Shown: positions 24,120 to 36,575 of the stretch, in pieces
How positions within the stretch are numbered: the stretch's first letter is position 1
Layout of the letters: every line of letters starts with the position of its first letter
Source of the DNA: Eutypella sp. D-1
Lineage: Eukaryota > Ascomycota > Sordariomycetes > Xylariales > Diatrypaceae
DNA: 64,000 nt
Direction of reading: 5' to 3'
Assembly (NCBI GenBank): GCA_023313575.1
Contig: JAJTTP010000001.1
Coordinates: forward strand, 6,133,501 to 6,197,500
Made by a program: the position numbers and the translations under genes
Notes under the pieces: model-generated
The model's database searches: none
What the model saw: the letters and a program-made list of their open reading frames with translations, nothing else
Told to the model about the DNA's origin: nothing

Positions 24120-24620
24120 TAACCAGCGTACTGATAACAGCCTTCGCTTGGAGAATTTTGCTCGTTTCCTCGTAAAGTTCCTGTGCCTTTGAGCCATAAT
24201 GTAAATATGTTACCATACTTACTTGGATAAGATTCCTTTAGGGGTTTCCCGCAATTTGATGGTTTGTAACCATAGGTTCACTACAGTTTCGGCCATTGTA
24301 CAAGACCGTAGAATACTCCTTCTCTATTAATAAAAACTGAGACCTGATTTAATCTACCAGGATATGCATCACATTTAATTCCTAAAGAAGGTACTGCATA
24401 AGACGAACCACTTAAATTATTAAGTTTTAAAACTCCTACATTTAAGCTTTTGAAAAAATTTACCCTTTATATGGTTTATTAGTATCTAAATGTTTAGCTA
24501 ACTGATTTCTATCAGCTGTGATACCTAAACTACGCAAATATTTCACAGCCATAGTTATACTAGGAAATTCAAGTGTTTGTTCTTGATTTTCTTCCCTAAT
24601 GATAACAGTTCTTCAGTCTT
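24120..24620 (-). other. Nuclear insertion of mitochondrial DNA (NUMT): cox2 exon between group I intron parts
   Basis: Read on the minus strand, the order is as follows. First comes a C-terminal piece of an intron-encoded homing endonuclease, with a NUMOD-like EFPSITMAVKYLRSLGITAD region at ~24490-24570. Then a cox2 exon (~24304-24400). Then a sequence containing aattgcgggaaacccctaaa (~24238-24262), a classic group I intron core segment. All three belong to fungal mitochondrial genomes, and their co-linearity shows that one mitochondrial fragment was inserted. The outer boundaries are uncertain by ~50 bp. Confidence 0.8.
24304..24400 (-). pseudogene. cox2: Mitochondrial cox2 exon fragment in the nucleus
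   Basis: The minus-strand reading is [15 protein letters not shown] followed by [15 protein letters not shown], a highly conserved stretch of cytochrome c oxidase subunit II just before the copper-binding segment. It stops exactly after FYG, where intron sequence takes over, consistent with an exon flanked by introns on both sides. It is not expressed as cox2 here. The short length and intact frame suggest a fairly recent transfer. Confidence 0.85.
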
Positions 24621-24791
24621 TCGCCTGCCTTAACAGCAAGACATAAGCAATTTACCTCGGAATCTTTGTCCGTAGTCTTTATGAGCCCAAGCTAACCACT
24701 AAAGCACATGCCCGATGGACTGCGCCTATACGACGTGCCCTGCACTATTTGCCTCGACCTGCAGCATGAAATTCTCCCTTATCTATCCCTC

Positions 24792-25455
24792 CTACTCACT
24801 GACCCACGACGAGCAACCATCCTCCATACCGAGGAAGACGCAGTTAGCGCACGCCCTGCCAGGGCCATCGGATTCGCACCGGTCGAATGGAGATAACCGG
24901 GAGTTTGTCTCCTTGTCTACGCAGTGGTTGCACGGGGCTGTATTGTTTTTCTTATGTTCCAAGTCGGCACGTTGTATGGCGTAAGCAACGAAATACTGCC
25001 GGGAATGTTCCCAGCGCTCGGGCGTCAGCTTGAACGCAACACCTCGATCGACGTATACGGGCTTGGCCGGCTTCATCCAAAGGTCTATAAGGTCCTGCTC
25101 GATAGCGAGGAAACCAGGGATACCTTGTAGTTCGACCGTAACATATCCCGGGGGTTCCGTACGCGTTGACCATGTGAAGTCGCGAGCGGGATGGTACCGG
25201 ACTATAAGAAGTATTATTCAGCCCCATATATGAGGTATATGGATCCTTGCTATACTTACCACGCCCTCGGCACCTTGAACGGGAGACAAAGTGCGGTAGA
25301 CTGCACGCCAGATCTCCGTATCGGTGTCGGTGCTATCGTCGTCGACTGGAGCTTGGGCCTGAGTACGGGCAGATCTATCGGTATCTTCGTCGTCCTCGTC
25401 CTCGCTATGGTTGGCAGGTGTAGTATACCAAGCGTCGTGACTAACTCACACTAAC
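24792..25455 (-). pseudogene. DUF3716-like cysteine-motif protein, probably broken
   Basis: The C-terminal 95 codons (25076-24792) contain CNHC, then RLSPFDRC, then ACANC and GCSSW, spaced as in the fungal Cys-rich module DUF3716 (CxxC ... F..C ... CANC ... CS). The same frame can be followed upstream as WSTRTEPPGYVTVELQGIPG, FLAIEQDLIDLW and on to KPVYVDRGVAF (to ~25190). A possible 58-bp intron (GTAAGT ... TATAG, ~25260-25203) precedes it, with an acidic exon rich in Asp/Glu beyond (~25450-25262). The phases do not join perfectly, so either my intron is wrong or there is a frameshift. Function is unknown; such modules occur in fungal proteins often found near transposons. Confidence 0.5.
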
Positions 25456-28400
25456 ATATTGTTAACAACCCTGCTCCTCTTTTCCAGGTAAGGTATGTGG
25501 ACTGTAACACCTACTGGGTCTGCCCGAGTCGGAAACGCCACCGCCCCCGCTATCCGACAGTACAGGCGTGAACCTGGCACGTGTGTATATGGAACCGGTA
25601 CTTGCGTCCCCTTTTATCGATTGTATTAGTATCCACGGGGATGACTTAAGACGGGCAAGACATTGGGTGTGTACTTACTAGATCCGGAGCCACCACCCTG
25701 ACGTTCGTCGCTACCGCTGGATATGGTGATGCAAAATGACGACGTAGTATAAAGCAGGCTAAGTCATAGTAACGGTCAATTATTCCGTTTGTTAATAGGT
25801 ACGAACTGCCCGATAAAAAGGATGAAGATGGGTCGGCGATAGATGGATGTAGTTGGAGGGTTGGTGTGGAAGTGGGGGGAGTGTAGGCTGTATACTTGGA
25901 AAGATAGGTGTACCAGGCTTAACGCAGTTAGCTGCTTCCTAAAGCTATCGTTTACAGGCAAGCGACGAGTGTGTGTATACATTGGAAGGATTCTAACCTT
26001 AACTCCTAAACGATGTGGTAATCAAAGTGCTTAGGATAGGACAGTAGATGGTGGTAAAGGAGATAGGCTGGAAGTGATTAGGATAAATCATGAAGAAGTG
26101 ACGAAGCAGGCCATCGAAAAGCAGTGAGGTTAACGATGAGTCATCCCTGAAAGTGGTGTATATACAGGGAGATGTAAACGTACCTAGTTGATCTGAGAAT
26201 TTGAATCGGGTGATGGATGTGGAAAAAGATTCAGATCGAGACGGAGAAGAACAGCCTTGGGGATTTGCTTATGGTACTGCTGCTGTTGCTGTTATTCCTG
26301 GTTGGCCGGGAAGGTTATTCAGAGCAGAAATCCACAAGTAGATAGGGGTGATCTCATTAAAGATAGAAACAGGTACTTTTTTTCGAAAGCGGAGCTATAT
26401 CCACTCCGGTTTAAGAGTAAACCCCTCAGTATAGCTTTATATTTACCGGGTCATCGAGTGAGCTGCGCGTGCATACCGTCAAAAGCCTGAAACAGAGAAT
26501 CGAGTGTATAGACCCGATACCTGTCTCTGGACACTTCATCATCTTTGTCACCGTTAGCCATGCCGCAGTTGTCTATTGTTGCAAAAGCTACGTAAGAACT
26601 AAGCTTTGCGGGCCATATCTGCAAAGATATAAGGCCAAACAAACGGACCCCTTTCGGCACCCCTCCATAGAAACGAAGAAAGCGGGGCAAGCGATAGCAA
26701 CACCAGCAGTCGACCCAACCCAACATCAGGCAGGCAGGGGCGACCCTCCGCGAACGGCTAGGCGCTTAGCTAAGAAGGAATACGTTTAAAAGCGATCTGA
26801 CGTTGACGCTGTTTCTATACGAGTAAAAGGCGAGGAGAACATGCTACCTCGTGGAGTTACAGGATCTGGAGACCCTATGCCGCTCGCGTGGCATATAAGG
26901 GGCGGTACGTGGAATAAAGGCATCTCATCTCTCGAGGACGAGCAACGGATGCGGCAGCGCAAGCCATGAACCGCCTATTTGAACGATGAGAACATCCCTG
27001 ACTAGAAGTAAACGCTACAGTTTGCCTTCCTCCACCAGATCCCTATACATATCCGCGACTTCGAGCTGGTTACGTACCGCCCGCGTATATAGCACCTATA
27101 ACAACAACGGACACGTTAAATATGGGTACCCCTAAAAATCTTATAGCGGATACATGGCCGGGAAGAACAACTGTTATAGCAACGGACGTGGTGTCGACGG
27201 GGAGCCAGCCATTGGTACCGTTGAGGGTGCTTAACGTACAGAAAGGCGCCGTCCTTGTGGAACAGGACAGCGGTAACAGGGTCAGAAGACTTATTGTTGT
27301 AAGACCGCATTCAGGCTTGGTACTTGACAACAACCATAAGCGTCATAGCTCGCACTTTGTTGCCATGTTTCATGTCGGACATCTGAAGGACGTCCTTTTC
27401 CCAAGGCTGGTGAACTTTCGTTTTGACACAGGGGCTTGCCCGTGTCGGAGGTAAGCTCGTTGGCTCGGTAGTACGGGTCGGGCAGCGCCACTGCCATGAC
27501 GCAGAAGACTAGGATGTTAGCGAAGCCTTGGCCTGTGATATTGAGGCGGGCGCCTCCACAGACTCCCAGCGGTGGAATTCCTGCAGCACCGAAAGGCCCT
27601 CGTAGTTGCTGGAGAAGGCAGGAAGGCGCCAAGCGTCACCCAGCGCGCGCATAGCTGCTCCGTCGTGTTGCAAACTATAGGGGGCGAAGCTGTGTCGTTA
27701 ATATATGTCTCGGTCTGGGAGGCTGAAGTACTTGTAAGGCAGCATGGCGATTGCGCAGGGGAGTACCGGAGTTATTAAGTCGTGGACGGTGGTGTCAGAG
27801 ATGCAAGTGAACTGCTTAAAGTGGCATCAAAGCAGGATGGACGTTACCGACCAAGGCAAACAGTAAACCGCCTAATTAGGACAGGACCGGCGTTTTATAA
27901 GGGAGAGATGGAGAAACGTGCCTGATATGGGATAGCTTGGCCATATATTAGGGCTATCGTATGTGTGTGCACTGCACCATTTCGGCTGGTGCACCAGTAT
28001 AAACTGAGTAGCAGCGATTACGAGGTATAACGAAGCAGATAAAGGTAGCGGGATATAACAGGTGTCAGATGCTAGATGCCAGGTGCCAGCTGCTAGGTAC
28101 GGTTGCCATGGTTGCAGTTTGTAGCTCGAGTGATAGAATTAAGGTGGAGTAAGGCCATGGATTACCAAGTGGCAACGTCATAAAAGCGTGCGAAGCATAA
28201 CGGACTGACAGGAGACTTCCAGGTTGCATTAGGTGGGTGGGTGCCTACCTAGGCAGGTAGTTTTTCCCCCCTCCCACGTAAATAGACACAAAGCCATCTT
28301 GACCTTGGTCTTTGTGCCTAAATAGGAGATGCTTCTAGGTGGCTCCTTACTGCTGAACTCCTGACTCACGGTGCCAAGATAAAGCAGGTGGCTACAATGG

Positions 28401-28583
28401 CCTGGACCGTGCACACGCTAGGCCGCCTAAGGATGGCACGCGTTATCGTTAGGAAGTCAGTACGGTACGTATATAGAATATCGTTATCGCGTTACTCGTC
28501 ATTTTAAATGCCGACAACTATTGCAATGTATCTTACATCTTCACAACTTTGATCTCTGTCGTGAAGTATCTGCATATTCCATC
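25456..28583. other. Low gene content; unassigned open frames
   Basis: Several open frames of 60-113 codons occur here, for example plus 26469-26789, plus 27122-27454 and minus 27291-27632, often overlapping on opposite strands. None has a motif I recognise, and none has a convincing start plus splice structure. The 27100-27640 part is GC-richer and could be a decayed coding region. No transposon termini were found. The final ~100 bp hold the leader of the FunK1-like pseudogene. Confidence 0.4.
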
Positions 28584-30914
28584 ATGGCACTGTCGCGTTC
28601 TGAAATCATCCAGGCGAACCCTATCAGCGACCACCTTGAAGCCTTCCGCACATCCTTCCTTTCTTCCCATCCAGGATGGAGCCTAGACACGTTCGATCCA
28701 GCTGCGCAAGGTAAAGTGAAAGCAGTAGATCACTTTATTCTTTAACATGTCGCTTATCCGTATATAGACATCCCCGTTGTGCTAAACCTCCTGTCAGCAC
28801 TCCAGGGTTGCCCAGCCGCCCACCATCTTGGTCCTGCTCACAAACCCCTTTTAGCCGACCTATGGAGATTTGGTTCTTCAGTAGCCTCCGGCAATTTCCA
28901 GTGGGATCGAGTAAAGCCCCTTTTAGTTGCAGTCCTGACCAACAAACCTGACGAGGAAATATGGAACCAAGTCTACCACGCCGTTACCGAATCGACACTG
29001 CCTCCTCGACCCGTCGCGTCTTCCATCCAACAAACCCCGTCATCCCGTAACATGGGCGGCATTGTCAACTCATCGGAATTTCGAAAAGACACAGACGATA
29101 TGCTGAAGATTGATCTTGGCCCCATGTACGTCGATATCCCGGATTTTCACGAGGCCATCCTCGGTGGCATCCAGGGACTTGGCGAAACATCCGAGGCCGT
29201 CTTCCAGAAATGTTGCGAAGGACCAGAGCCATTTTTCGACCAAGGATGGACTGGCTGGCCCGAAAGTGCTTAAGAAGGAGCGGTCCAATGCTGGCTCGAT
29301 AAACTGGTCCAGAAGTTCATACAGTGGGCACCGCGTCGTGAACCAACAGCGCCTTTGCGAAGGCTAGTAGCAAAGCCGTATAAGCTACTTAGGGGCTCCA
29401 CGGCAAAGCGTAAGCTGGATGTTGGCATTATAAGCCACCCCGGCGCCATCACACACTGGTCCCAAATTCTCGTGCCCGGCGAGCTGAAAAGCAATCCAGA
29501 ATGGGACTCCCAGCCTTTAACATAGACTGACATTAAAAGATACGTAAGAGAAGTACTTGCTAACTAAGATACCCGCCGCTTTATCCTAGCCTTTACCCTT
29601 TACGGGCCCCTTATGCGCGTATAGGAGTTTAATCGCCTTGGTCCTATCGCCTCGGCGCGCTTTAACGTTAACCAAAATGGTCTCCAGTTCGTATCGACCA
29701 TTCTCGGCTTCCTATAGGCAAGCGAGGAAAAGCTAGGGTTCGATCTAATTATTATCGCATTAGATGATTAGCGGTATATCGAGATTAAACGGGACGGCGC
29801 ACCAGAACGTCTCGTCATCGACCATATTATGCTACGGACGCCCTATATCGGAGGACGGGTAACGACATATTAAAAGGCCCACCCGGAACGAAGTCCGTCC
29901 ATCACGCTCGTGGTTAAGGATTCGTGACAGGACTCCTAACGCGACGAAAAAGGCGAGCTTTTTCGGAAGGTGTCCGGCAAGGACGTCTGCTACGTGGCCA
30001 AGTATTACTACCACGAAACGATCTATCTTTTAAATGGCAGGACGGACGATGTGTAAGAAGGCATCCGGAAGGGGTTAGATATTAAAAAAGCCTTTAATTA
30101 CCGGCAGCAGCATCTGGCCCTACCGGAAGGGCTCGATACTTTCACCATCTTACAAGATAGCATTACCGGCCAAAAACGATCCTCTAATCAGACTGGCGCT
30201 GCTATACCCCCTGCTAAGCGATCGCGTTCGATATCTCCGATAAAGCCTGGCAATAACCCCGTGCCGCCGAACCGGGTTCATCGACGTGTCGTCCTCCGTG
30301 ATTATAGGAAGCCTATTTACGAGGCGAGTTCCCCGACCACCTTATTAGTTGCATTAAAAGCATGTATCGAAGGCCATGAATCGTTACATAAAGCGGGCTT
30401 CCTCTATAAGGATATCTCGATTAATAATCTTATGATTACCGAGGACCGAAAGAGCCCATTTTACCCTGCCTTTTTAATTAATCTTGATCTTGTTATCGTT
30501 AAAGACCGAGAAGAATCATCAGGCGCCAGGGGAAAGACCGGCACACGGGCTTTCATGGCAATCGGCATCCTCCTCGGGAAGCAGCACTTTTTCATGCACG
30601 ACCTCGAGTCGTTCTTCTAGGTGCTCTTCTGGATATGCGTCCATTACGAGGGGCCAGGCAAGGGTAATGGAAAGACGGAGTATAAGAGCTGGAACTACGA
30701 GAATGACAACAAGCTGGCCTACACAAAGAATGGCACCATTTCGGACGAAGGACTTTTTCTTGAATTCGTCAAGCGAAACTTTACACCATACTACAAACCA
30801 CTGATACCCTGGGTTAATAGGTTACGAAGGGCCGTGTTTCCGAATGGTAATAGCTGGAAAAAGGAAGATGAGGCTTTGTATTCTCAGATGAGGCAGATCC
30901 TCTCCCAGGCTTAG
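28584..30914 (+). pseudogene. FunK1-type fungal protein kinase pseudogene
   Basis: The reading starts MALSRSEIIQANPISDHLEA, has a 57-bp intron (28711-28767, GTAAAG ... TATAG) and follows FunK1 kinases (Pkinase_fungal): HWSQILVPGELKSNPEWDS (~29455-29512), YIEIKRDGAPERLVIDHIML (~29770-29830), a VVLRDYRKPIYE segment (30290), the catalytic loop LYKDISINNLM (~30402-30434; canonical HRD now YKD) and INLDL (~30477; the DFG-type Asp now Asn). About eleven stops interrupt it (for example TAA 29271, TAG 29523, TAA 29565, TAG 30618), nearly all at family Gln/Trp positions, as RIP would make. There is no frameshift over ~2.3 kb. In the family the protein phosphorylates unknown substrates. This copy cannot be functional. 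Confidence 0.88.
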
Positions 30915-31289
30915 GCGGATCCATAGGTATTCATCGACGAATCAATTCCTGCAGACAAAAGCAGCTGCCCAGATAAGAAAAGTTATTTTTAACTGTGCCG
31001 TTAATCATACTGTAATCATAAACTTAGAGGCACCGCTTGCCTTGCGCTTCCCGTGCTCCTGTTTGATGTAAAGGGGTTGAACGGATAATAATATAAGTAC
31101 TTTATTAATATGATTAGCTAGATGGCTGCCGGGCACTCATTCGCCATCCGAGGCAGGTTTACAAATCTTATAACAGGTAAGCTATATATAGGATAAGGGA
31201 ATACAGATTCGGCAACTCGAACATGGATCTTTGCACGCTTTATAGAACAGTCCGGGCCGTTGCTTATACATTATTACGTCCGTAAAACC

Positions 31290-34200
31290 TTAACACACAA
31301 AGTCGTTCCAGCGAATGCCCTGCTCCTGCCACGTCTCCATGTGACCTTGGTTCTGATGACGAGCGCGCTTCAGCGTCTTTGGCAAGTTGCGCTCGTCGTA
31401 AAGCCGCACGATAACCGGCCTTATGCGCTGGCCCCGTCGATTAACACGAGCCGCGGCCTGAGCCTCCTCTTTGGCGTTACGAGCCGGCTCCAGCAATATA
31501 CAGTAATTCGCACGCTGCATATTGAGTGCCGTGCCGCAGATACGGTACGTGGAGATGATAATCTTATTACGCGATTCCTTCGTACAGTCGGACATCAGGT
31601 TGTTTATCATCTCTCGGCGCCCGTAGCCAGGAACGCCCGGTGTCGCTACGCCGCAGGTACGCCCGTTAATGATCATAACCTGGACGTTTGAATACTTCTC
31701 GCAAAGCAACATAAACGTGATAAAGCTGAAGACAGCCGAGTCGGAGAAGACGACCATGTGTCGGACGTTCATGCCATCCGCAGGGCCGGGGTCGTCGACA
31801 TCAGGCTGGCGTTTCCTATAGGCCAGCATCTCTTCGACGTACTCGCAAAGTTTAGCGAACTTAGGGGACTGGCTTACAAGCTGGGCACGGTGCGGCCAAA
31901 ACGGGGATTCGGCCAACTTCCGCAAAAAGCTCTCTCGGCCGGCATCCGTCGCCGCTAACAAGCAAGCCTTGTCACCGTGGCGGTTAACGCTGTTATGCTC
32001 CAGATGTCTCTCGGTGACCGAACCGTCCAGATAAAAACGAGCGATTACTGGATAGACATTTGCGCGAAGAAGCTGCGTCCAGGCCCGACTTCCGGCTCTG
32101 CCTAACCGCATGGCCGTCACACCGTCACTTTGGCCCCTAAAGTACTTGAGCTCGACGCTGCGCCGCGTCGGCTCGGCCCCTTTTTTGCCCCCGGTCATCC
32201 AAGCGTTATGTCGCTCGTCGAATACGCGGCTGACATAGGTCTGGACTTGCGCCGTTAGCTTACAAAAAGCGTCGCGGCCGGATCCGTTAATCATGTTATA
32301 CCGAACGTAATCGATCACCATCTCTCTGCCGTCGTCGCCGATCGTTCGGCCGCAAAACTCGTTTTGATTCCGGCGGGCCATCAGGACGTGGGGAACGAGC
32401 TTATTTATTAGCTCGGCTATGGACGTTTTACGCCTGTCCACCTCCGTCCTGATTTTCGGTTTATTAATAATGTGATGGTTCTGTAGGAGGTAATTCCAGT
32501 CGCTCTTCCTTTCCTCTAGCTGAGCTGCACTGGTGGTGCCGCCAATCTCAGGCGTGCCGCCTTTATGCTCGCCCTTAATACGAAGGATGTGGTCGACGGT
32601 ATTAACCAGTTGGCACGGGCCGCCGGCCGAGATCGACCTGGACACGGAGATCGCAACAATGTGTTCCCATGACTTGCGCGTGATTTGTTTTAAGAAAGCG
32701 TATGGCTGGGCCGGACTAAATAGCGTGCCCCGGTAATTATGCGCCTCGTCGAAAAAGACGAACAAGGCGGCCAGGCCGTTGGTGGTAAACATCGTATCCT
32801 CGCGCCCCTTGTCAGGCCGGCCACCCGGGTAAATGACCTGCAAACCATCATACGCCGCAAGTAGCGCCGGCGCCCCAGAAGAACTGGCCAGCAGAAACCA
32901 GTCGCTAAGTCCATCCCGGCCTTTAAGAAGGCAATCTGGTCGTCCCTTCGTGTTTATGTACAATTCGGTGGGCTCGGCCATTATTACCCGGACGCGACTG
33001 TTGCTATGATAATATATCTCGTCCCCCTTAAAATCGCTGTGCAGGATAAACATCCGAAGCTTCCTTATAACAGGATGGTTACGGTCGATCAGGTTTTCGA
33101 ACTCGCGGCGCCACTTATGAATCGCGGTCGGGGGGGCGAAGCAAATAATAGGCAAGGATGGCAGCTCCGTGGTAATAAAATACGTCTCTCCTGATTAGAC
33201 GCACGGACAAAGCAAGCCGGAAGGCATAAGGTGCTAACTGGGGCAGACCGTATCCGCCAGATTCATCTGGTCCTTAGGGAAATGCCCGCGGTTACCGATC
33301 GTCTGGCCGTTACTCCAGTAGTCCCGAACCTCGACGTAACTTCTTTTAATAAGGGCGAACAAGATAAAGACGGAAAGTACCTCGACCGTTTTGCCCAGGC
33401 CCATCTCGTCGCCGAGGCAGGCACCGGGCACGCCCCGGAGCGGGAACTAGGTGAGCAGCCACCAGATGGCATGCAGCTGGTAGCCGGAGAGCGTTATTTT
33501 GAACCCGACGGGTTTATGGTTTTCGATGTCTTTGTAACACTGGAACATGCGGCACAAGCTTTTCTAATCCCTTAGGGAAATGCTGCGGTTAGCAAAGCGC
33601 CCGCTAATATCCTTAATCTGCCGCCGGTGCGCTTTTTCGTCGGCATCGTCCTTTAGGGCTGCAGGGTTATTAGCCCCGGCGACCGACGAGTTCATTTCAC
33701 GCTCGCTCTTGATTTTATCATCGGCTACCTTATCGCGCTCGATTGAGTCTATAGGACGACCCTTGACGTCGTCGTCAGAAGAGAGTTCGATGACGTTATT
33801 GGGCAGGGGCCGGTTAGCAGGTTCAACCTTGCCCGTGATCTGTTGGCGTTTACGAGCTGACATGAACTCTTCGTCTGAGCTGCTACTCAGGTCCTTTAAG
33901 CCGTCGGCGCCGACACCATCCCCGAGGTTGAAACTGGCCCTCCGCCTGCGTTGTGGGGGCGGAGCTGCGGCGCCCTCGGGCCTTTGGTTCTGGTTCGCCA
34001 GCTTTAGCTTCCATTTCGTTTTGAGGCGATCCCGAACGGAGGGCTCTAGGTTCGCGGCGGCACGCACGAGTTCGTCCTTCGCTGACCACGGGGAGGACGT
34101 GGCGACCTCGTGCCGCAACACCGTAATCCGACCGTCTAGCATTTGCAGCTTCTTCGAGAGGTCAGAAGCATGCTGTCGGACCGAGGCGCGATGGAGCTTC

Positions 34201-35275
34201 TGCCATGTGGGAAGCTCCTTCCGTTACAGTGCAGACTTATCCTTCCACCACTTCGTTTCGTAATTGCGCACGGCCTCGTTAAGGATGTCGTCGATTTCTT
34301 AAGGTGTAAGCTTGTTTACGATCTGTCGCTGACGGCTGTTTATCTCTGCCTGAATCTCGTTCCAGGTTTCCGAGTCGTAATCTTCGTCGGATTCGCCGTA
34401 CAGTGGCAAGACCGGATTATCGAACGGGTTGTTTAAAGGCACCACTGTATCCGCAGTGCGCCGTGTTGGGCGGCGGGCGGCGGGGTATCGCCCGCGTACA
34501 TTCGTAGCGCGCTTAAGGAGGCTGTTTACTTATCTCGAATGGCCGAGGTGAATCCTGTCGACTTGGAAACTAAACACACGTTCGTCACAACTATAATCGG
34601 AGTCGCATTCGTAATGGAGAATATCGTAGCTTAAAAGGCCCGCATCTCGGAAGTACGTAGCCGTATGACCTTGCTGTCTGCTTGGTCCGATTTATGATAG
34701 CAGCTGCGGCTGGATCTTTCGTCTTTCCACTCGGGACGCTAGATTTCCGGCTCCACTGGTTTAAGAAACAAATGACTGCGGGCCGTGCTTAGTACCCTTT
34801 TGTTTCGTAGGCTGTGAACTAGCGCCGGGTTTGAGAACCGCCGCCGGCGTTATAGGTCCCGGAGGCGGTGCTGTCGCGTTACGTATGCTTTCTAGATCGT
34901 TCGCCTCTAGACTTAGGTCGTTCCCGGCAACGCTCGCAGGTGGGTTTGTGTGCAAGACGAGCACCGGCAGCGCTAGATCTTCAAGACATGGTAGTATCGT
35001 GATGCCCGCCTGGATGCCGATAATTAGCCGTTCGAGCTCGTTCTAGGAACGCACTTGCTGCGTCCCATTAAATACGAGAGGCTCGGTTAACGGCAGGCCA
35101 ATCTCGTCTAATAAGTATTTTCTCATCCGATTATAGTCGTAATAACTTGATACTCGGATCGCAGCGTTACCCCGCGCTCATTTAAGAACGTGTTCAATGT
35201 GACCTCGATCGGCCGATCTCGATGACCAACAACACGCACGGTAATATGATCGATATTCGGGGGACTGTCCTCCAT
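31290..35275 (-). pseudogene. SNF2-family helicase/ATPase pseudogene
   Basis: One minus-strand frame runs from MEDSPPNIDHITVRVVGHRD (start 35275) to the stop at 31290, ~1330 codons, with one early frameshift and ~10 in-frame stops. SNF2 motifs in order: GDEMGLGKTVE (motif I, ~33385-33420), IICFAPPTAIHKW (~33150), FFDEAH (motif II, ~32741-32760), VVFSDSAVFSF (~31745), IIISTYRICGTALNMQRA (motif V, ~31545) and QAAARVNRRGQR (motif VI, ~31431-31465). The C-terminal 621 codons (33155-31290) are fully open. The N-terminal third is acidic and Ser-rich, with no named domain. Motif III is degenerate (ISVSRS for the usual SGTP). It lies tail-to-tail with the FunK1 pseudogene 375 bp away and decays the same way. 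Confidence 0.85.
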
Positions 35276-36575
35276 TGTTGCGTTCGGGGGATAGGCAGGA
35301 GAGGTGATGGGGTTCTAGAAAGGAAAGAGCAAGGTTGATTGATTAGTATTGGCCTGCTGAATAGAGGATGTGGTTGTACGTACGTACGGGACGCCTTTCT
35401 TTGTAAGGAAAGACGGGTTGCGGGAACCAGGTAGCGGTTAAGAAGGATTACAGTCCGATATGCAAGGGACTGGTCAGGTTATCCCCGTATCCTAACCAGC
35501 TGTTTTTCGAGGTCGCCGTGATTGCTTCGCTGGGACCGAATGTACGGTAATTGTTGAGCGTGTAGAAGGCGTCTATGGTTGATACGACGGAGTAGAGAGA
35601 AGTTTGTGGTCGTGCTGGTGGTGTATGAAAAGGATGGAAAGCATGAAGAGGACGGCTGCCAGGATCGAATGCGGCAGTTGCGGGAAGGCCACAGCAACCG
35701 ACTGTAGGCAACAAGCAACAGGCAGCAGGCAGCAGGCAGCAGGCAACAGGCGACCCGCTGGAAAGGGCCTGTGAATTTCGAAGCCTTATCATGACGATTT
35801 TGGTGAAGATTAGATACGAGTGACATTTTAGACTCCCGTCTGTCAGCAACATCTACCTGAAAAGGAGATCCCAGATCGCATTCCCGCCGGTTGATGGCGC
35901 TTATAAACGGGATGTAACAAAAGCATAATATCAAGGACATGATAAGCGTTGCTTAATCCAGGTCGGAAAGCAGAAAATATATAAATCGATTTCGTAAGGA
36001 GGTAAGATCTATCGTTAACCATAGTATATATTGCTTGCCAAGAAGTGTTGTTGTGGTAATTGCTTCCATCAAGATCCATTTTCGATCAAGGCTTCGCTTA
36101 GTTGGTGCATAAGATGCCAAGACCACCAACTGTAAAAGACTAGTCCCACTCTTAGCCGTAGCGGCAGACTCAGTTTTACACGTGGATAACTAAGTCCGGA
36201 CCCACTGGTCCCTCATTCCATGACACGACCCGTCCCGGGCACCCCACTAAGACAAATCTCAAATAGGGTAGGTGGGGCGCAGGCAGCCAAGATTTTGCCG
36301 CTTCAGTTACGTCATTATTATGGGACTGCCGCTTAAAAATTCATGGCCAAAGCGCTAAATAATTACTAAAAAGTGAATCACCTCTTGTCAGATACAGGGT
36401 GCCAATAGTGGGGTGGATAACCGTACATCTGGTATTAGGTGGTCTGTGCCTAGAAGGTATACATACACCACTCCTGACCAGGTAATTTCCTGATCAGAGA
36501 AGAAGAATACAAGATCATCAAGTCGTTCAATACATGCGCGTGTCTGACAAGTTCCGGTCCTATTCGCCAGGACCT
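35276..36575. other. Intergenic region at the edge of the second RIPed block
   Basis: It contains the short tandem repeat at 35704-35750 but no recognisable gene. The open frames at 35448-35940 on the minus strand are low-complexity readings through that repeat and look spurious. The region contains the promoter side of the SNF2 pseudogene. Confidence 0.45.
35704..35750. repeat. Heptanucleotide tandem repeat (CAGGCAG-type)
   Basis: About six tandem copies of a 7-mer, mostly caggcag with variants caagcaa and caggcaa, lie in a row. It is a simple microsatellite-scale array upstream of the SNF2-like start. Both flanks are non-repetitive. Confidence 0.85.

Noticed and set aside
35448..35940. Two overlapping minus-strand open frames of 134 and 153 codons
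   Set aside because: They run through the heptanucleotide repeat and give low-complexity CLLPAA-type readings; no start context, splice sites or family.
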